Position numbers and translations under genes: made by a program. Under the pieces are notes generated by a model, which did not search any database, had not been told where the DNA came from, and worked only from the letters and a program-made list of their open reading frames with translations. Of a stretch of DNA of 64,000 nucleotides, positions 1 to 8,099 are shown in pieces; position 1 is the stretch's first letter, and each line of letters opens with the position of its first letter. Source of the DNA: a bacterium (GTDB taxonomy: Bacteria > Bdellovibrionota_G > JALEGL01). The DNA is taken from contig JALEGL010000014.1 in the NCBI GenBank assembly GCA_022763185.1, forward strand, positions 62,001-126,000, read 5' to 3'.

Positions 1-494
1 CAAGAATTATATATGTTGCCAGTTTTTCTAAGTCTTGTTCAAATCCTGTAGCCTTTGTTGCAGCAAATAAGAATATAATTCAATGCTTAGATAATTCTGC
101 GCCATTTTTAATTTTTAGTGGGCCGCCATCTAATTTCCATTGTGTTATATCAAATAGACATTTAGATTCGTTTGACAGTAGTGTTTATAAAGATAAGAGA
201 GAAAAAATTAAAAGGTATTCTTCTAAGCTTCATGGTAAATGTAAAAACCTTGGATTAGAAACGTTTAGTGAAAAAGAATCGCCTATTATTTCCATCAAGA
301 TTTCGTCAAGAAACTTTAATGCGCTTTCTGATAAGGTCTTTGATATTGGTTTGATAGGGAAAGGGGTCATTTATCCAGCTGTAAGAAAAGGAGATGAAGC
401 TATGCGATTTACAATCACATCAAAACATAAACAAAGTGAGATTGAAATGTTAGGAAAAGTCTTTGAAGTAATAAAGGAATATAACAATGAATAA
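1..494 (+). CDS. Alpha-oxoamine-synthase-type PLP enzyme, C-terminal part (partial)
   Basis: An open frame enters from the left edge, with its first full codon at base 3, and stops with TAA at 492-494, leaving about 163 residues. Near the start is SFSKS, which fits the PLP-lysine motif of the AONS/glycine C-acetyltransferase family. It is followed by the family pattern of a buried FVA strand, a PFLIFSGPP segment, SPIISIKI and a final small domain ending in RFTITSKHK (family: RLRxTxTAxHT). Such enzymes condense an amino acid with an acyl thioester. The substrate cannot be read here. The stop overlaps the next gene's start (487), so the two are translationally coupled. It could also be a plain class I/II aminotransferase, since the N-terminal half is missing. 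Confidence 0.75.
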   Translation, partial: RIIYVASFSKSCSNPVAFVAANKNIIQCLDNSAPFLIFSGPPSNFHCVISNRHLDSFDSSVYKDKREKIKRYSSKLHGKCKNLGLETFSEKESPIISIKISSRNFNALSDKVFDIGLIGKGVIYPAVRKGDEAMRFTITSKHKQSEIEMLGKVFEVIKEYNNE

Positions 495-1686
495 TACTGA
501 GAAGTTCTTAGAAAGATTCGAGAAAAATAGCAATATACCTAGACATATTATTTCTAAGTATCCAAATATATTTCCATATAAAAAAAAACAAGATTTTGAA
601 TTTTTTAGTGAGTTGGTTAAGGATCTAGCTAACTTTTTTAACAATAGAGAGGAAATCTGTACTAAAGAAGAGGTTAAAGTTTTAGAGAAAATTAGCTACT
701 CCAATACAATTGAAATTCCAAATAAAAATACTATTTTTGCTAGGCCTGATGGTTTTTGGAATGAATATTTTCAAATGATAGAAATCAATATAGGAAACTC
801 TATTGGTGGTCTATTGGCAATAGATAAATTGGGACAATATTATAGTTCAATTACAGAGAATATAGAGTTTAATTCAATTGTTGAGGGCTTATTTCATATG
901 TGGAAGCCTTATAATGATCAAAAGAATCCAATTATTTTGCATAGAAATATTGGTGAGCATGAGCGTTATGAAAGACAAAATATTGAGCTTGTATCTTTAC
1001 TCAAGGAACGTGGGCTAAATATAGAGTTTTCAGATACCAAAAAGCTATATCAACAACTGAAAAATAATGAACTAAAACCAAGTCTTTTGGTTACTAGGCA
1101 AGATATATTAGACAATAAAGAAAGTCATGATCTTATTTTTAAATTTGAAGACCTAGCGAAACAAAAAGGTTTTAGGTTGTTTTGTGATAATAGAAATATT
1201 GATATTTTAAACAGTAAAGTTTTACTAGCGTTGTTTAGAGAATACATGCAGTCAAAATATATAGTACCATCTTTTTGGTTAGGTAATGTAGCAACAAAAA
1301 GTTTAGATAAGTTTCGTTTGAGAATAGAGAGTATTATAAGTGACAAAAATAAATTTATGATTAAAAAAGATTGCAGTTATCAAGGAAAAGATGTCTTTTT
1401 TGGTGATGAGTGTTCTGATGCTGAATGGGAAAAGTTAATTAATAATGCAATTAATGATGGGGTATGGATAGCTCAATTTGTGCAGTCGGGTCAGAGTTTT
1501 ATCTTTTACGACACAAAAGGTAGCTCTGAAAAGGAATATCCAGCAGTAGTTAGTCCGTATTATTTTTCTGGAAAAGCAAATGCTGTAGCACTAAGGTATC
1601 GTTTGTCTGAACAGAGTAAAGTTTGTTCAATGCCAGGGAGTAGTAAGACAGTTTTTGGAATGTTGGGGTTTAAAAATGCTAATTAA
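487..1686 (+). CDS. Circularly permuted ATP-grasp-like protein
   Basis: The 399-residue protein has no signal peptide. Residues 86-101 (RPDGFW, then EIN) resemble the acidic ligand segment found N-terminally in circularly permuted ATP-grasp proteins such as the glutathionylspermidine-synthase group. Residues 291-306 (MIKKDCSYQGKDVFFG) look like the ATP-binding lysine plus glycine loop, and an IAQFVQ hinge follows near residue 330. I infer an ATP-dependent carboxylate-amine ligase acting on a small molecule or peptide. It overlaps the preceding PLP enzyme by 8 nt and its stop lies 8 nt past the MFS start, so the genes form an operon. Family assignment is by motif only, and the substrate is unknown. 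Confidence 0.5.
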   Translation: MNNTEKFLERFEKNSNIPRHIISKYPNIFPYKKKQDFEFFSELVKDLANFFNNREEICTKEEVKVLEKISYSNTIEIPNKNTIFARPDGFWNEYFQMIEINIGNSIGGLLAIDKLGQYYSSITENIEFNSIVEGLFHMWKPYNDQKNPIILHRNIGEHERYERQNIELVSLLKERGLNIEFSDTKKLYQQLKNNELKPSLLVTRQDILDNKESHDLIFKFEDLAKQKGFRLFCDNRNIDILNSKVLLALFREYMQSKYIVPSFWLGNVATKSLDKFRLRIESIISDKNKFMIKKDCSYQGKDVFFGDECSDAEWEKLINNAINDGVWIAQFVQSGQSFIFYDTKGSSEKEYPAVVSPYYFSGKANAVALRYRLSEQSKVCSMPGSSKTVFGMLGFKNAN

Positions 1687-2821
1687 TGTTTTACCACATT
1701 TTTTCTATTCATTTATTTTATGGATGTTGTTTTCAAAAATACCTGAGATGCAGTCCGATCCATTTGATCAGCCTACGTATTTACTAATCATTGGTATGAT
1801 AAAGTATACACCCGTATTCCTTTTTGCTATTTTAGGTGGGCATATTGTTAAAGAGTATGCAAAAAAAGGATTTATAGTTGGTTTGATCGCTGTTCAAATG
1901 GTCATAATCTTTTTTCTAAAAACATACACGCAGGATTCCTATGCAAGCCTAATATTGCTTGGAAGTTTTGTGATTTTTTCGTTGATCTATGAGCCTTTGA
2001 TTGACTACTTAACAGCCTATTACTCTGAAAAAAAAGGAGAGTACATCTATATGAACAGTATTGTGTCTCTCAGTAGAACATCTGCAAGACTGTTGGCTCC
2101 AATGATGTTTGTATATGTTATTGCAAAAAATAATGGAGATATTTTTTCGACTACACAAATTATGTATTTGATATTGGCAGTGTCCATTATGTTTATTGAT
2201 TTTCCAAAGTTAGAGAGTGGTGAAAAAAAACAAAAAAAAAGCTTAATAGTGTGTATGAAAAATATTATCAGCAATAAAACAGCTTTGGGCATTTTGTTAA
2301 TTTACTGTGTGTTTTATTTAGGAATAAACTATTTAGAATATATAGTTGTGATCTCCCAAAAATTTGCATCAGTTCAGTTGGGTGATTTATTTATGACTAT
2401 GGGGGCAGGCTTTGTTTGTGCAAATGCTAGTTTATTAATCTTAAAAGATAAGATTAAATCAATCCATATGATGACATTTAGCCTAGGTTTAAGCGGTACG
2501 ATGTTGATAATGTTACCTTGGATAGAGGTTAAGTATTTAGTTTTCATGGCTTTGTTTTTGATTGGTTGCGGTAATGGTTTGGCCGTGCCCATATCAATGG
2601 GCTATGCTCAAAAATTACTTAAAAAAGATTTGATACCCTATTTTAGTGGCTTGTTGGATACAGCTATTAATGTTTGCGCTATTGTTTCAGTTGGAATTGG
2701 GTTTGTTTTAATGAAAACGCTTGGTGCAAAAGGAGTCTTTCTGTTTGATGGTTTGTTTTTGCTGATGTCAATGCTGATATGGGTATCGTTAAATAAAAAT
2801 ACACTTGGAGAAATAAAATGA
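1676..2821 (+). CDS. MFS transporter
   Basis: This hydrophobic protein of about 381 residues has 10-12 predicted membrane segments and no soluble domain. It resembles major facilitator superfamily exporters, with a conserved-looking central loop after TM6 (PKLESGEKKQKK) and a second half beginning at about residue 190. I chose ATG 1676 over the TTG at 1655 because it gives a normal MFS N-terminus (MLINVLPHFF) and follows a GGGG-containing stretch. It overlaps the end of the ATP-grasp-like gene and its own stop overlaps the next ATG (ATGA at 2818). The position suggests export of the cluster's product or import of its signal or substrate. Confidence 0.75.
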   Translation: MLINVLPHFFYSFILWMLFSKIPEMQSDPFDQPTYLLIIGMIKYTPVFLFAILGGHIVKEYAKKGFIVGLIAVQMVIIFFLKTYTQDSYASLILLGSFVIFSLIYEPLIDYLTAYYSEKKGEYIYMNSIVSLSRTSARLLAPMMFVYVIAKNNGDIFSTTQIMYLILAVSIMFIDFPKLESGEKKQKKSLIVCMKNIISNKTALGILLIYCVFYLGINYLEYIVVISQKFASVQLGDLFMTMGAGFVCANASLLILKDKIKSIHMMTFSLGLSGTMLIMLPWIEVKYLVFMALFLIGCGNGLAVPISMGYAQKLLKKDLIPYFSGLLDTAINVCAIVSVGIGFVLMKTLGAKGVFLFDGLFLLMSMLIWVSLNKNTLGEIK

Positions 2822-3561
2822 ATTTAGCAAATAAAAGTGAAGACTCTTTTTTAAGGCATTTTTGTGAGATTAAACCCTCCGAGTGCTCTTCAATTTATTA
2901 TTGGAAAGATGGAGTTCAGTGGCCAAAATTTACTTTTATTAGAGTTCATGTAGCTGAAAAATATGATGAAAAAGACTTTGAAAGTGACTCTGTATTTTTT
3001 ATAGACAAATTGAAATTAAGTAAGCGAGAAATTTATATTAAAGTAAGCGATGATTTAGAAAAATCGAGCTATATTAAAGAAAACTTTAAATTAAGTGGTT
3101 CTAGGTTGGCTTATTTTTCATTTAAAAAGAATAATGGCGCATGTTCATTAGAGAAAGATGAAAAATTTGTAGAGTGCAAAAATGAAAGAGATTTAGAAAA
3201 TTTTTGGCTTATAAACTCTAGTGGACGATCAAGAAAAGATCCCTTTTTAAGCCCTTTATGGCCGATTATAAAAAATTCTTTTTTAAAAGGAACCAGATAC
3301 TTTGTTCTAGAAAAAAATAATATTCCAGTTTCGGGTGCTGCATTAGATATCTTTGAAGGTGGTTATAATTTATGGGGATTGGCCACTGTAGAGAGTGCAA
3401 AAAGAAAAGGATTTATGAAAAAATGTATTTATAATATTATGCAAATATGCAAGGGTGATTTTTATGCTCAAACTAATTATGATTCAATAACACATCAATA
3501 TTTTTTAAAACACCATGAAGCAGAGTTTTTAGGTTCAGAAACTTGGTATGTGCATAAATAA
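2818..3561 (+). CDS. GNAT-like N-acetyltransferase
   Basis: This 247-residue soluble protein's C-terminal half looks like a GNAT fold. A strand (VLEKNNIPVSGAALDI) is followed by YNLWGLATVES and then AKRKGFMKKC at residues 194-203, in the position of the acetyl-CoA pyrophosphate loop (R/QxxGxG/A). Glycine is only partly kept in that loop. The N-terminal half is less recognisable, so a tandem or degenerate GNAT is possible. The ATGA overlap with the MFS gene and the 14-nt overlap with the following gene mark one operon. In small-molecule clusters a GNAT often modifies the product or gives self-protection, but that role is inference here. Confidence 0.5.
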   Translation: MNLANKSEDSFLRHFCEIKPSECSSIYYWKDGVQWPKFTFIRVHVAEKYDEKDFESDSVFFIDKLKLSKREIYIKVSDDLEKSSYIKENFKLSGSRLAYFSFKKNNGACSLEKDEKFVECKNERDLENFWLINSSGRSRKDPFLSPLWPIIKNSFLKGTRYFVLEKNNIPVSGAALDIFEGGYNLWGLATVESAKRKGFMKKCIYNIMQICKGDFYAQTNYDSITHQYFLKHHEAEFLGSETWYVHK

Positions 3562-5074
3562 AAAAAATATATATACCTCCCTTTTTGTTGGAATTTTTTT
3601 AGTCGTTTTATTTAAGGTTTTTCAAGAAAATAATAAGACAGTTGTAAAAGTTATTTTTGAAACAGAGTTGGAAAAAATTTTACCTTTAAAGACTCAAGCA
3701 AAAGATTGGAGCGAAGTTTCTAATCAAATTTTTGAGAGACCTTTCTTTTTTTCGAGAGAAGGTAAGTTAAAACCACAGCTTGCAGATGATTGGAATTATG
3801 AAAATAACTATAAAGATTTGATTATTAGTTTGAAAAAGAATGTGTTTTTTCATAATGGCAAAAAATTGAAAGCTGAAGATTTTGTTTATAGTATAAAAAA
3901 ACTAAAAGAAATTAATTCTTATCTAGAGTCTTCAATTATGTTTGATCTAATCAAAGATGTTAAAGAAGAATCAGATTATATAGTAAGAATACTTTTAACA
4001 GAAGCGAATCACGATTTTTTATATTTTTTAGCAAGCTCTAATATTAAAATTTTTCCAAAGGATATTTTTGATAATTATAAAAAAGTAGAGGGTGCATGGG
4101 TTGGTACAGGGGCATTTAAACTTAAAGAATTTACAAATAAATCTATTATTTTAGAAAAATTTACTGATTATCGAGATAGTGTAAAAATAGATGAGCTGCA
4201 TTTTGTAGTATCTAATGATCCAAAACAAGATTTGATAAATGGAAAGCTTGATCTTATTCATATAGATAGAAAAGACATAGACTTTTTTTCTAAGCAGAAA
4301 AACTATACAACTTATAGCTTTCCAATCTTGGGAAGTTTTTATGTAGGGTTTAATTTGAAAAATAAAAAATTTTCATCCGATTTTAGGCAAGCTCTTTTTT
4401 ATATGTTGAATAGAAAAGAAATAGTGCAAAATGTTAAAATTGAAGATGAATTGATACCAAAAAATATTATTCCTTTTGGTATGATAGGTTATAAATCTTC
4501 AGGGAGTACTCATAATGAAAAAAAAGCTTTTGAGTATATTAATAAAATCCCCAAGCACTTATTACCTAAAAAAGAGGATTTGACGATATCTTTGCCAAGA
4601 AATGCCCATCCTATGGCGGTTTATGCAGCAAAAAAAATATCGAAAGCATGTGTTGACTTGGGGTTGCCTGAGCTTGAAATTAAATACGTTCAAGAAAACT
4701 ATGGACAAGGAAAGATCGGAGATTTTTATACTCATTTGAACAAGAATAAAGATTTTAATATGTATATTCGGGCAGTTATTATGTCATACCCATCTACACT
4801 TTTTTTGTTGAAACAAGTGTTTCTTCCAGAATCTAGGATGAATTTTGGTGGTTACAGTAATAACGAAGTTTCTAAAAACTTAAGGAAAACACCTGAAAGT
4901 TTTTATAGTGAAGATTTGAGAGTATATTATGAAAAATCATTGAAGTACATTGAGGAAGATATTCCAGTTATACCTTTAGCAAATTTAAAAAATAATATTG
5001 TATATAGTAATAAGTACCCATTAAAGGTACATACTATGAGCCCTGCATTTTTTTTATATAAAGATAGTTTATGA
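3548..5074 (+). CDS. Family-5 extracellular solute-binding protein (OppA-like), orphan
   Basis: The 508 residues begin with a short basic N-terminus and one hydrophobic segment (about residues 9-24), so the protein is probably secreted or membrane-anchored. The body matches the SBP_bac_5 pattern: LADDWNYENNYKDLIISLKK (residues about 78-97), the FHNGKKLKAEDFVYSIKK motif, GTGAFKLKEF, and a late DIPVIPLA segment. These proteins bind peptides or other small solutes for ABC importers, but no ABC permease or ATPase gene is nearby. Instead the stop overlaps the start of the histidine kinase (ATGA, 5071-5074). I infer a ligand receptor working with that kinase, or a binding protein for a transporter encoded elsewhere. 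Confidence 0.8.
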   Translation: MCINKKNIYTSLFVGIFLVVLFKVFQENNKTVVKVIFETELEKILPLKTQAKDWSEVSNQIFERPFFFSREGKLKPQLADDWNYENNYKDLIISLKKNVFFHNGKKLKAEDFVYSIKKLKEINSYLESSIMFDLIKDVKEESDYIVRILLTEANHDFLYFLASSNIKIFPKDIFDNYKKVEGAWVGTGAFKLKEFTNKSIILEKFTDYRDSVKIDELHFVVSNDPKQDLINGKLDLIHIDRKDIDFFSKQKNYTTYSFPILGSFYVGFNLKNKKFSSDFRQALFYMLNRKEIVQNVKIEDELIPKNIIPFGMIGYKSSGSTHNEKKAFEYINKIPKHLLPKKEDLTISLPRNAHPMAVYAAKKISKACVDLGLPELEIKYVQENYGQGKIGDFYTHLNKNKDFNMYIRAVIMSYPSTLFLLKQVFLPESRMNFGGYSNNEVSKNLRKTPESFYSEDLRVYYEKSLKYIEEDIPVIPLANLKNNIVYSNKYPLKVHTMSPAFFLYKDSL

Positions 5075-7164
5075 AGCAGTATAGTATCCTCAAAAAAGTC
5101 AATACTACTTACGTTGTTATTCTTGTGTTAGCTTTTTTATTTCCGTTAGGTTTTAATGCATATTTTAATATTTCAAAGTATAATTTAGAAAAGATTAGGT
5201 TAATCAAAATTTCTAATGATTTTTCGTCAGATAAAATAAGTGAAGCATATCTTTTAAATAATTTAGCTTTGGTTAATCAAACTTTAAGAAATTTATGTGT
5301 AGAACTTGATTTAGCTACTTGTGAGTTTTTAAATTCAAAAAAGGACCAAATTTACTTTTTTAAATTAAAAAATATATCTAAAAATAGTTTATCAACATAT
5401 AAATACCCTCTTATATATAACGGTAAAACTTTGGGTTGGTTAAACTTTTCATATCAACCATTGTCTTTCTGGAGAGGTTTGTTCAGTAAAAACATTCATC
5501 TAGTCCCATGGTTGGTTTTATTTATGTTTTTGAGCACCTCTTTTTTAAGGAACTTGATTAAAAGTTCTTTAGAGAGGTTTAATGATATTTCTAAAGCAAT
5601 GGAAGACCCAAATCTTTCATTAATCATTGAGAATATTAAAGCTATGAGTTTTTCTATGAAAGAGGTTGAGAGTCTGAAAATTAAAATTCAAAATAATTTA
5701 GAAAAAGTTAAAGATTATGAGGAAATTTCTAAAGAAACAGAAAAGCTGAAAGTTGAAACAAGTATAGCTCGACAAGTAGCCCACGACATACGCTCACCGT
5801 TAACGGCGTTGAATGTGGTATCTAAGGATTTGTCAGGTTTACAAGAGGGGTCTCGGGTATTGTTGCGGTCATCTATTCAGAGGATACAAGACATTGCCAA
5901 TAATCTAGTAAGTAAGAGTGATGTGAATGCTCAAGATGAAGGTGAAAGTTCAGAACAAGAGATATTAGAGTCAGTTTTACTATTACCTATTATAGAAGAG
6001 ATAGTGTCAGAGAAAAGGTATCAGCAAAGAAGCAAAGCAGATGTGGATATTGTATTAGAGAGTGATAAAGCCTATGGTTTGTTTGCTAAAGTGGATGAGC
6101 ATGTTTTAAAAAGAGTCATATCTAATCTGATTAATAACAGTGTGGAAGCATTTAAAGGTACTGGTGAGGTTGTAGTTCAAGTTGCTAAATGTTTGAATAG
6201 TGACGAGATTGTAATCAGCGTTAAAGACAATGGTAAAGGAATTCCAAAAGATGTTTTGCCAAAGTTGGGAGAAAGAGGTGCTTCTTTTGGTAAAGAAGGC
6301 CATAAAGAGTCAGGCTCAGGCTTGGGCTTGTACCATGCTAAAAGTAATGTAGAGAAATGGGGCGGGAGGTTTGTTATAGAGTCTGAACAAGGAAAAGGTA
6401 CAGAGATTCAACTTTATTTGCCTAAAACAGAAGCTCCGGATTGGTTTGTGCCCAGAATTAACCTTCAAGGCATAAAAAGCATCGTTATCTTGGATGATGA
6501 CGAGTCTATCCATCAAGTGTGGGATAAGCGCTTAGATGTTTACATAAAAGAACATAATATAGATTTGAAACACGCCCGCTGTCCAGAGGCATTTGAAAAG
6601 CTGGTGCAAGATAGAGAAGGTTTGTTGTGTTTGTGTGATTATGAGCTTTTGGGCTATGAAGAAACGGGTTTGGATCTTATTGAGAGGAATAAATTAGAGA
6701 ATATAGCTATACTGATCACCAGCAGGTATGCTGAAGAAACTGTTCAGGGGCGCTGTAAAAAACTTGGGATAAAACTTATCCCAAAAACATCTGCGGATTT
6801 AGTGCCGTTAACCATTGAGAAAAGCCAGAACAAGGTGCAGTACGATGCAGTATTGATTGATGATGATGAGATGATTCGGAATGTATGGCAGATGGCAGCA
6901 GATGATGACAATAAGCGTATCTTAACCTTTGCGGATCCAGCATTGTTTGATGAACAGGTGAAAAAGATAGATCTTCAGACGCCAATTTATATAGATCAGA
7001 ACTTAAAGAATAAGCAGCTGGGTACTGAAGTGGCAAAGAGCATCGCTAAACGAGGATTTAAAAATTTGTATTTGGCCACTGGTGAAGAGGCGTATAGAGT
7101 TAAGCAAACGCATGATACCTCCATCTTTACTAAGATTGTCGATAAAAACCCGCCTTGGGTTTAG
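5071..7164 (+). CDS. Hybrid sensor histidine kinase with two receiver domains
   Basis: Of 697 residues, TM1 (about 12-30) and TM2 (about 144-160) enclose a short extracytoplasmic loop. A coiled stretch follows, then the H-box VAHDIRSPL with His238, the N-box NLINNSVEA (352-360), DNGKGIP and SGSGLGLYHAK. Two response-regulator receivers follow: one at about 468-585 (DDDES, likely phospho-Asp523, Lys572) and one at about 591-697 (IDDDE, likely Asp642, a late Lys). It is coupled to the solute-binding protein by an ATGA overlap. Base composition becomes less AT-rich from about nt 5770 (residue 234), suggesting that the sensor part and kinase core have different histories. No separate output regulator is adjacent. 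Confidence 0.9.
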   Translation: MKQYSILKKVNTTYVVILVLAFLFPLGFNAYFNISKYNLEKIRLIKISNDFSSDKISEAYLLNNLALVNQTLRNLCVELDLATCEFLNSKKDQIYFFKLKNISKNSLSTYKYPLIYNGKTLGWLNFSYQPLSFWRGLFSKNIHLVPWLVLFMFLSTSFLRNLIKSSLERFNDISKAMEDPNLSLIIENIKAMSFSMKEVESLKIKIQNNLEKVKDYEEISKETEKLKVETSIARQVAHDIRSPLTALNVVSKDLSGLQEGSRVLLRSSIQRIQDIANNLVSKSDVNAQDEGESSEQEILESVLLLPIIEEIVSEKRYQQRSKADVDIVLESDKAYGLFAKVDEHVLKRVISNLINNSVEAFKGTGEVVVQVAKCLNSDEIVISVKDNGKGIPKDVLPKLGERGASFGKEGHKESGSGLGLYHAKSNVEKWGGRFVIESEQGKGTEIQLYLPKTEAPDWFVPRINLQGIKSIVILDDDESIHQVWDKRLDVYIKEHNIDLKHARCPEAFEKLVQDREGLLCLCDYELLGYEETGLDLIERNKLENIAILITSRYAEETVQGRCKKLGIKLIPKTSADLVPLTIEKSQNKVQYDAVLIDDDEMIRNVWQMAADDDNKRILTFADPALFDEQVKKIDLQTPIYIDQNLKNKQLGTEVAKSIAKRGFKNLYLATGEEAYRVKQTHDTSIFTKIVDKNPPWV

Positions 7165-7195
7165 AAAGCTTTATTTTTAAAGAGAGGCATTTGCA

Positions 7196-7309
7196 ATGAC
7201 TTTAGATATTGATCATTTTAATATCACATTGGGCGATGAAGTATTTGAAGAAATAAAAAAGTTTAAGGTGCGGGTATCAAAAAATACAACATTAAATGTA
7301 CTTTCCTAA
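7196..7309 (+). CDS. Possible 37-residue small ORF
   Basis: ATG 7196 is preceded by AGAGAGG with 7-8 nt spacing, and the frame runs 37 codons to TAA at 7307-7309. The peptide starts MTLDIDHFNITLGDE and ends TTLNVLS. It sits 31 nt behind the kinase and overlaps the 3' end of the convergent HAD gene by 18 nt. It could be a genuine small protein, the truncated start of a longer gene cut by the arrival of the minus-strand cluster, or a peptide connected with the neighbouring ATP-grasp genes. No core or leader motif that I know is visible. The ribosome-binding site is the main support. Confidence 0.3.
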   Translation: MTLDIDHFNITLGDEVFEEIKKFKVRVSKNTTLNVLS

Positions 7310-8077
7310 GCCTGTATTAACCAACAATGTCTGCATGCCCAGTGTTTCTGCTGGGATGATATCACATCGCAAAGAGTCTCCAATATAAAGAATAGAGTTG
7401 TAGTCTAGAGTATTAAAGTATTTTAGAGCAGCATAACAAAACCCTTCAAGGCTTGGTTTTCCAATTAATTGGTAATGTAGTTTTTTGTTTAAATCTTTAA
7501 AAGAAGAAATGAAACATTGTAATATCGAGCCTGCACATAAAGAGTATTGATTTTGTTGAGGAGAATATAAATAATCAGGGTTAACAATATAGAATGGAAT
7601 ATGAGAGTTAATGATTAGATAACTCATTAACTTAGAATAGTTTTCTAAAGGAATAGTAGAATCCTCACCAAGTATAATAGCATCATATTTATCAAAAGTA
7701 TTCCAATAAATTTTATAGTTAGATATACGCTTATCTGATAAAATAGATGCTTCAGGTTTTCCAAAATATAAAATGTTTTTGGCATCAATTTTTTTTAGCT
7801 TAATTTTTAATAAGTCTGCTGAAGTTGTAACTCTATTGTTTGCACATTGAATTCCAAGATTTTTGAGATTAAATGCTTTTTCTTTTCCTAAAGTTGAGGA
7901 GTCATTTGATAGAAAACCATACTCGATATTTTTTGTATTTAGATATTCAAATACATCAAGTATATTTTTTGATATTTTTCTATTTATTAAAACTGTTCCA
8001 TCAATATCAAAGATTATTCTTTTTGGGTTATACGACTTTAAAAGATCAACGTTTAATTTTTTTGACTTATGTTCCAT
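7292..8077 (-). CDS. HAD-superfamily phosphatase, NagD-like (subfamily IIA)
   Basis: The 261-residue soluble protein has the HAD nucleophile motif FDIDGT at 23-28, the NagD-type cap following LSNDSS (motif II), and a C-terminal GDSLRCDI motif with the acidic pair that binds magnesium. Such enzymes remove phosphate from small metabolites. The length is normal, though the end after the last motif is short. It is the last gene of the minus-strand set, 22 nt after the racemase-like gene, so it probably dephosphorylates a pathway intermediate. That specific role is inferred from position. Confidence 0.8.
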   Translation of the reverse strand: MEHKSKKLNVDLLKSYNPKRIIFDIDGTVLINRKISKNILDVFEYLNTKNIEYGFLSNDSSTLGKEKAFNLKNLGIQCANNRVTTSADLLKIKLKKIDAKNILYFGKPEASILSDKRISNYKIYWNTFDKYDAIILGEDSTIPLENYSKLMSYLIINSHIPFYIVNPDYLYSPQQNQYSLCAGSILQCFISSFKDLNKKLHYQLIGKPSLEGFCYAALKYFNTLDYNSILYIGDSLRCDIIPAETLGMQTLLVNTGLGKYI

Positions 8078-8099
8078 ATCTCAAAAAATTGTTGTTTTT

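Noticed and set aside
7196-7309. 37-codon ORF as a RiPP precursor for the ATP-grasp enzymes
   Set aside because: No graspetide-type core repeat, leader motif or Thr/Asp-rich ring pattern is visible. It is kept only as a possible small ORF.
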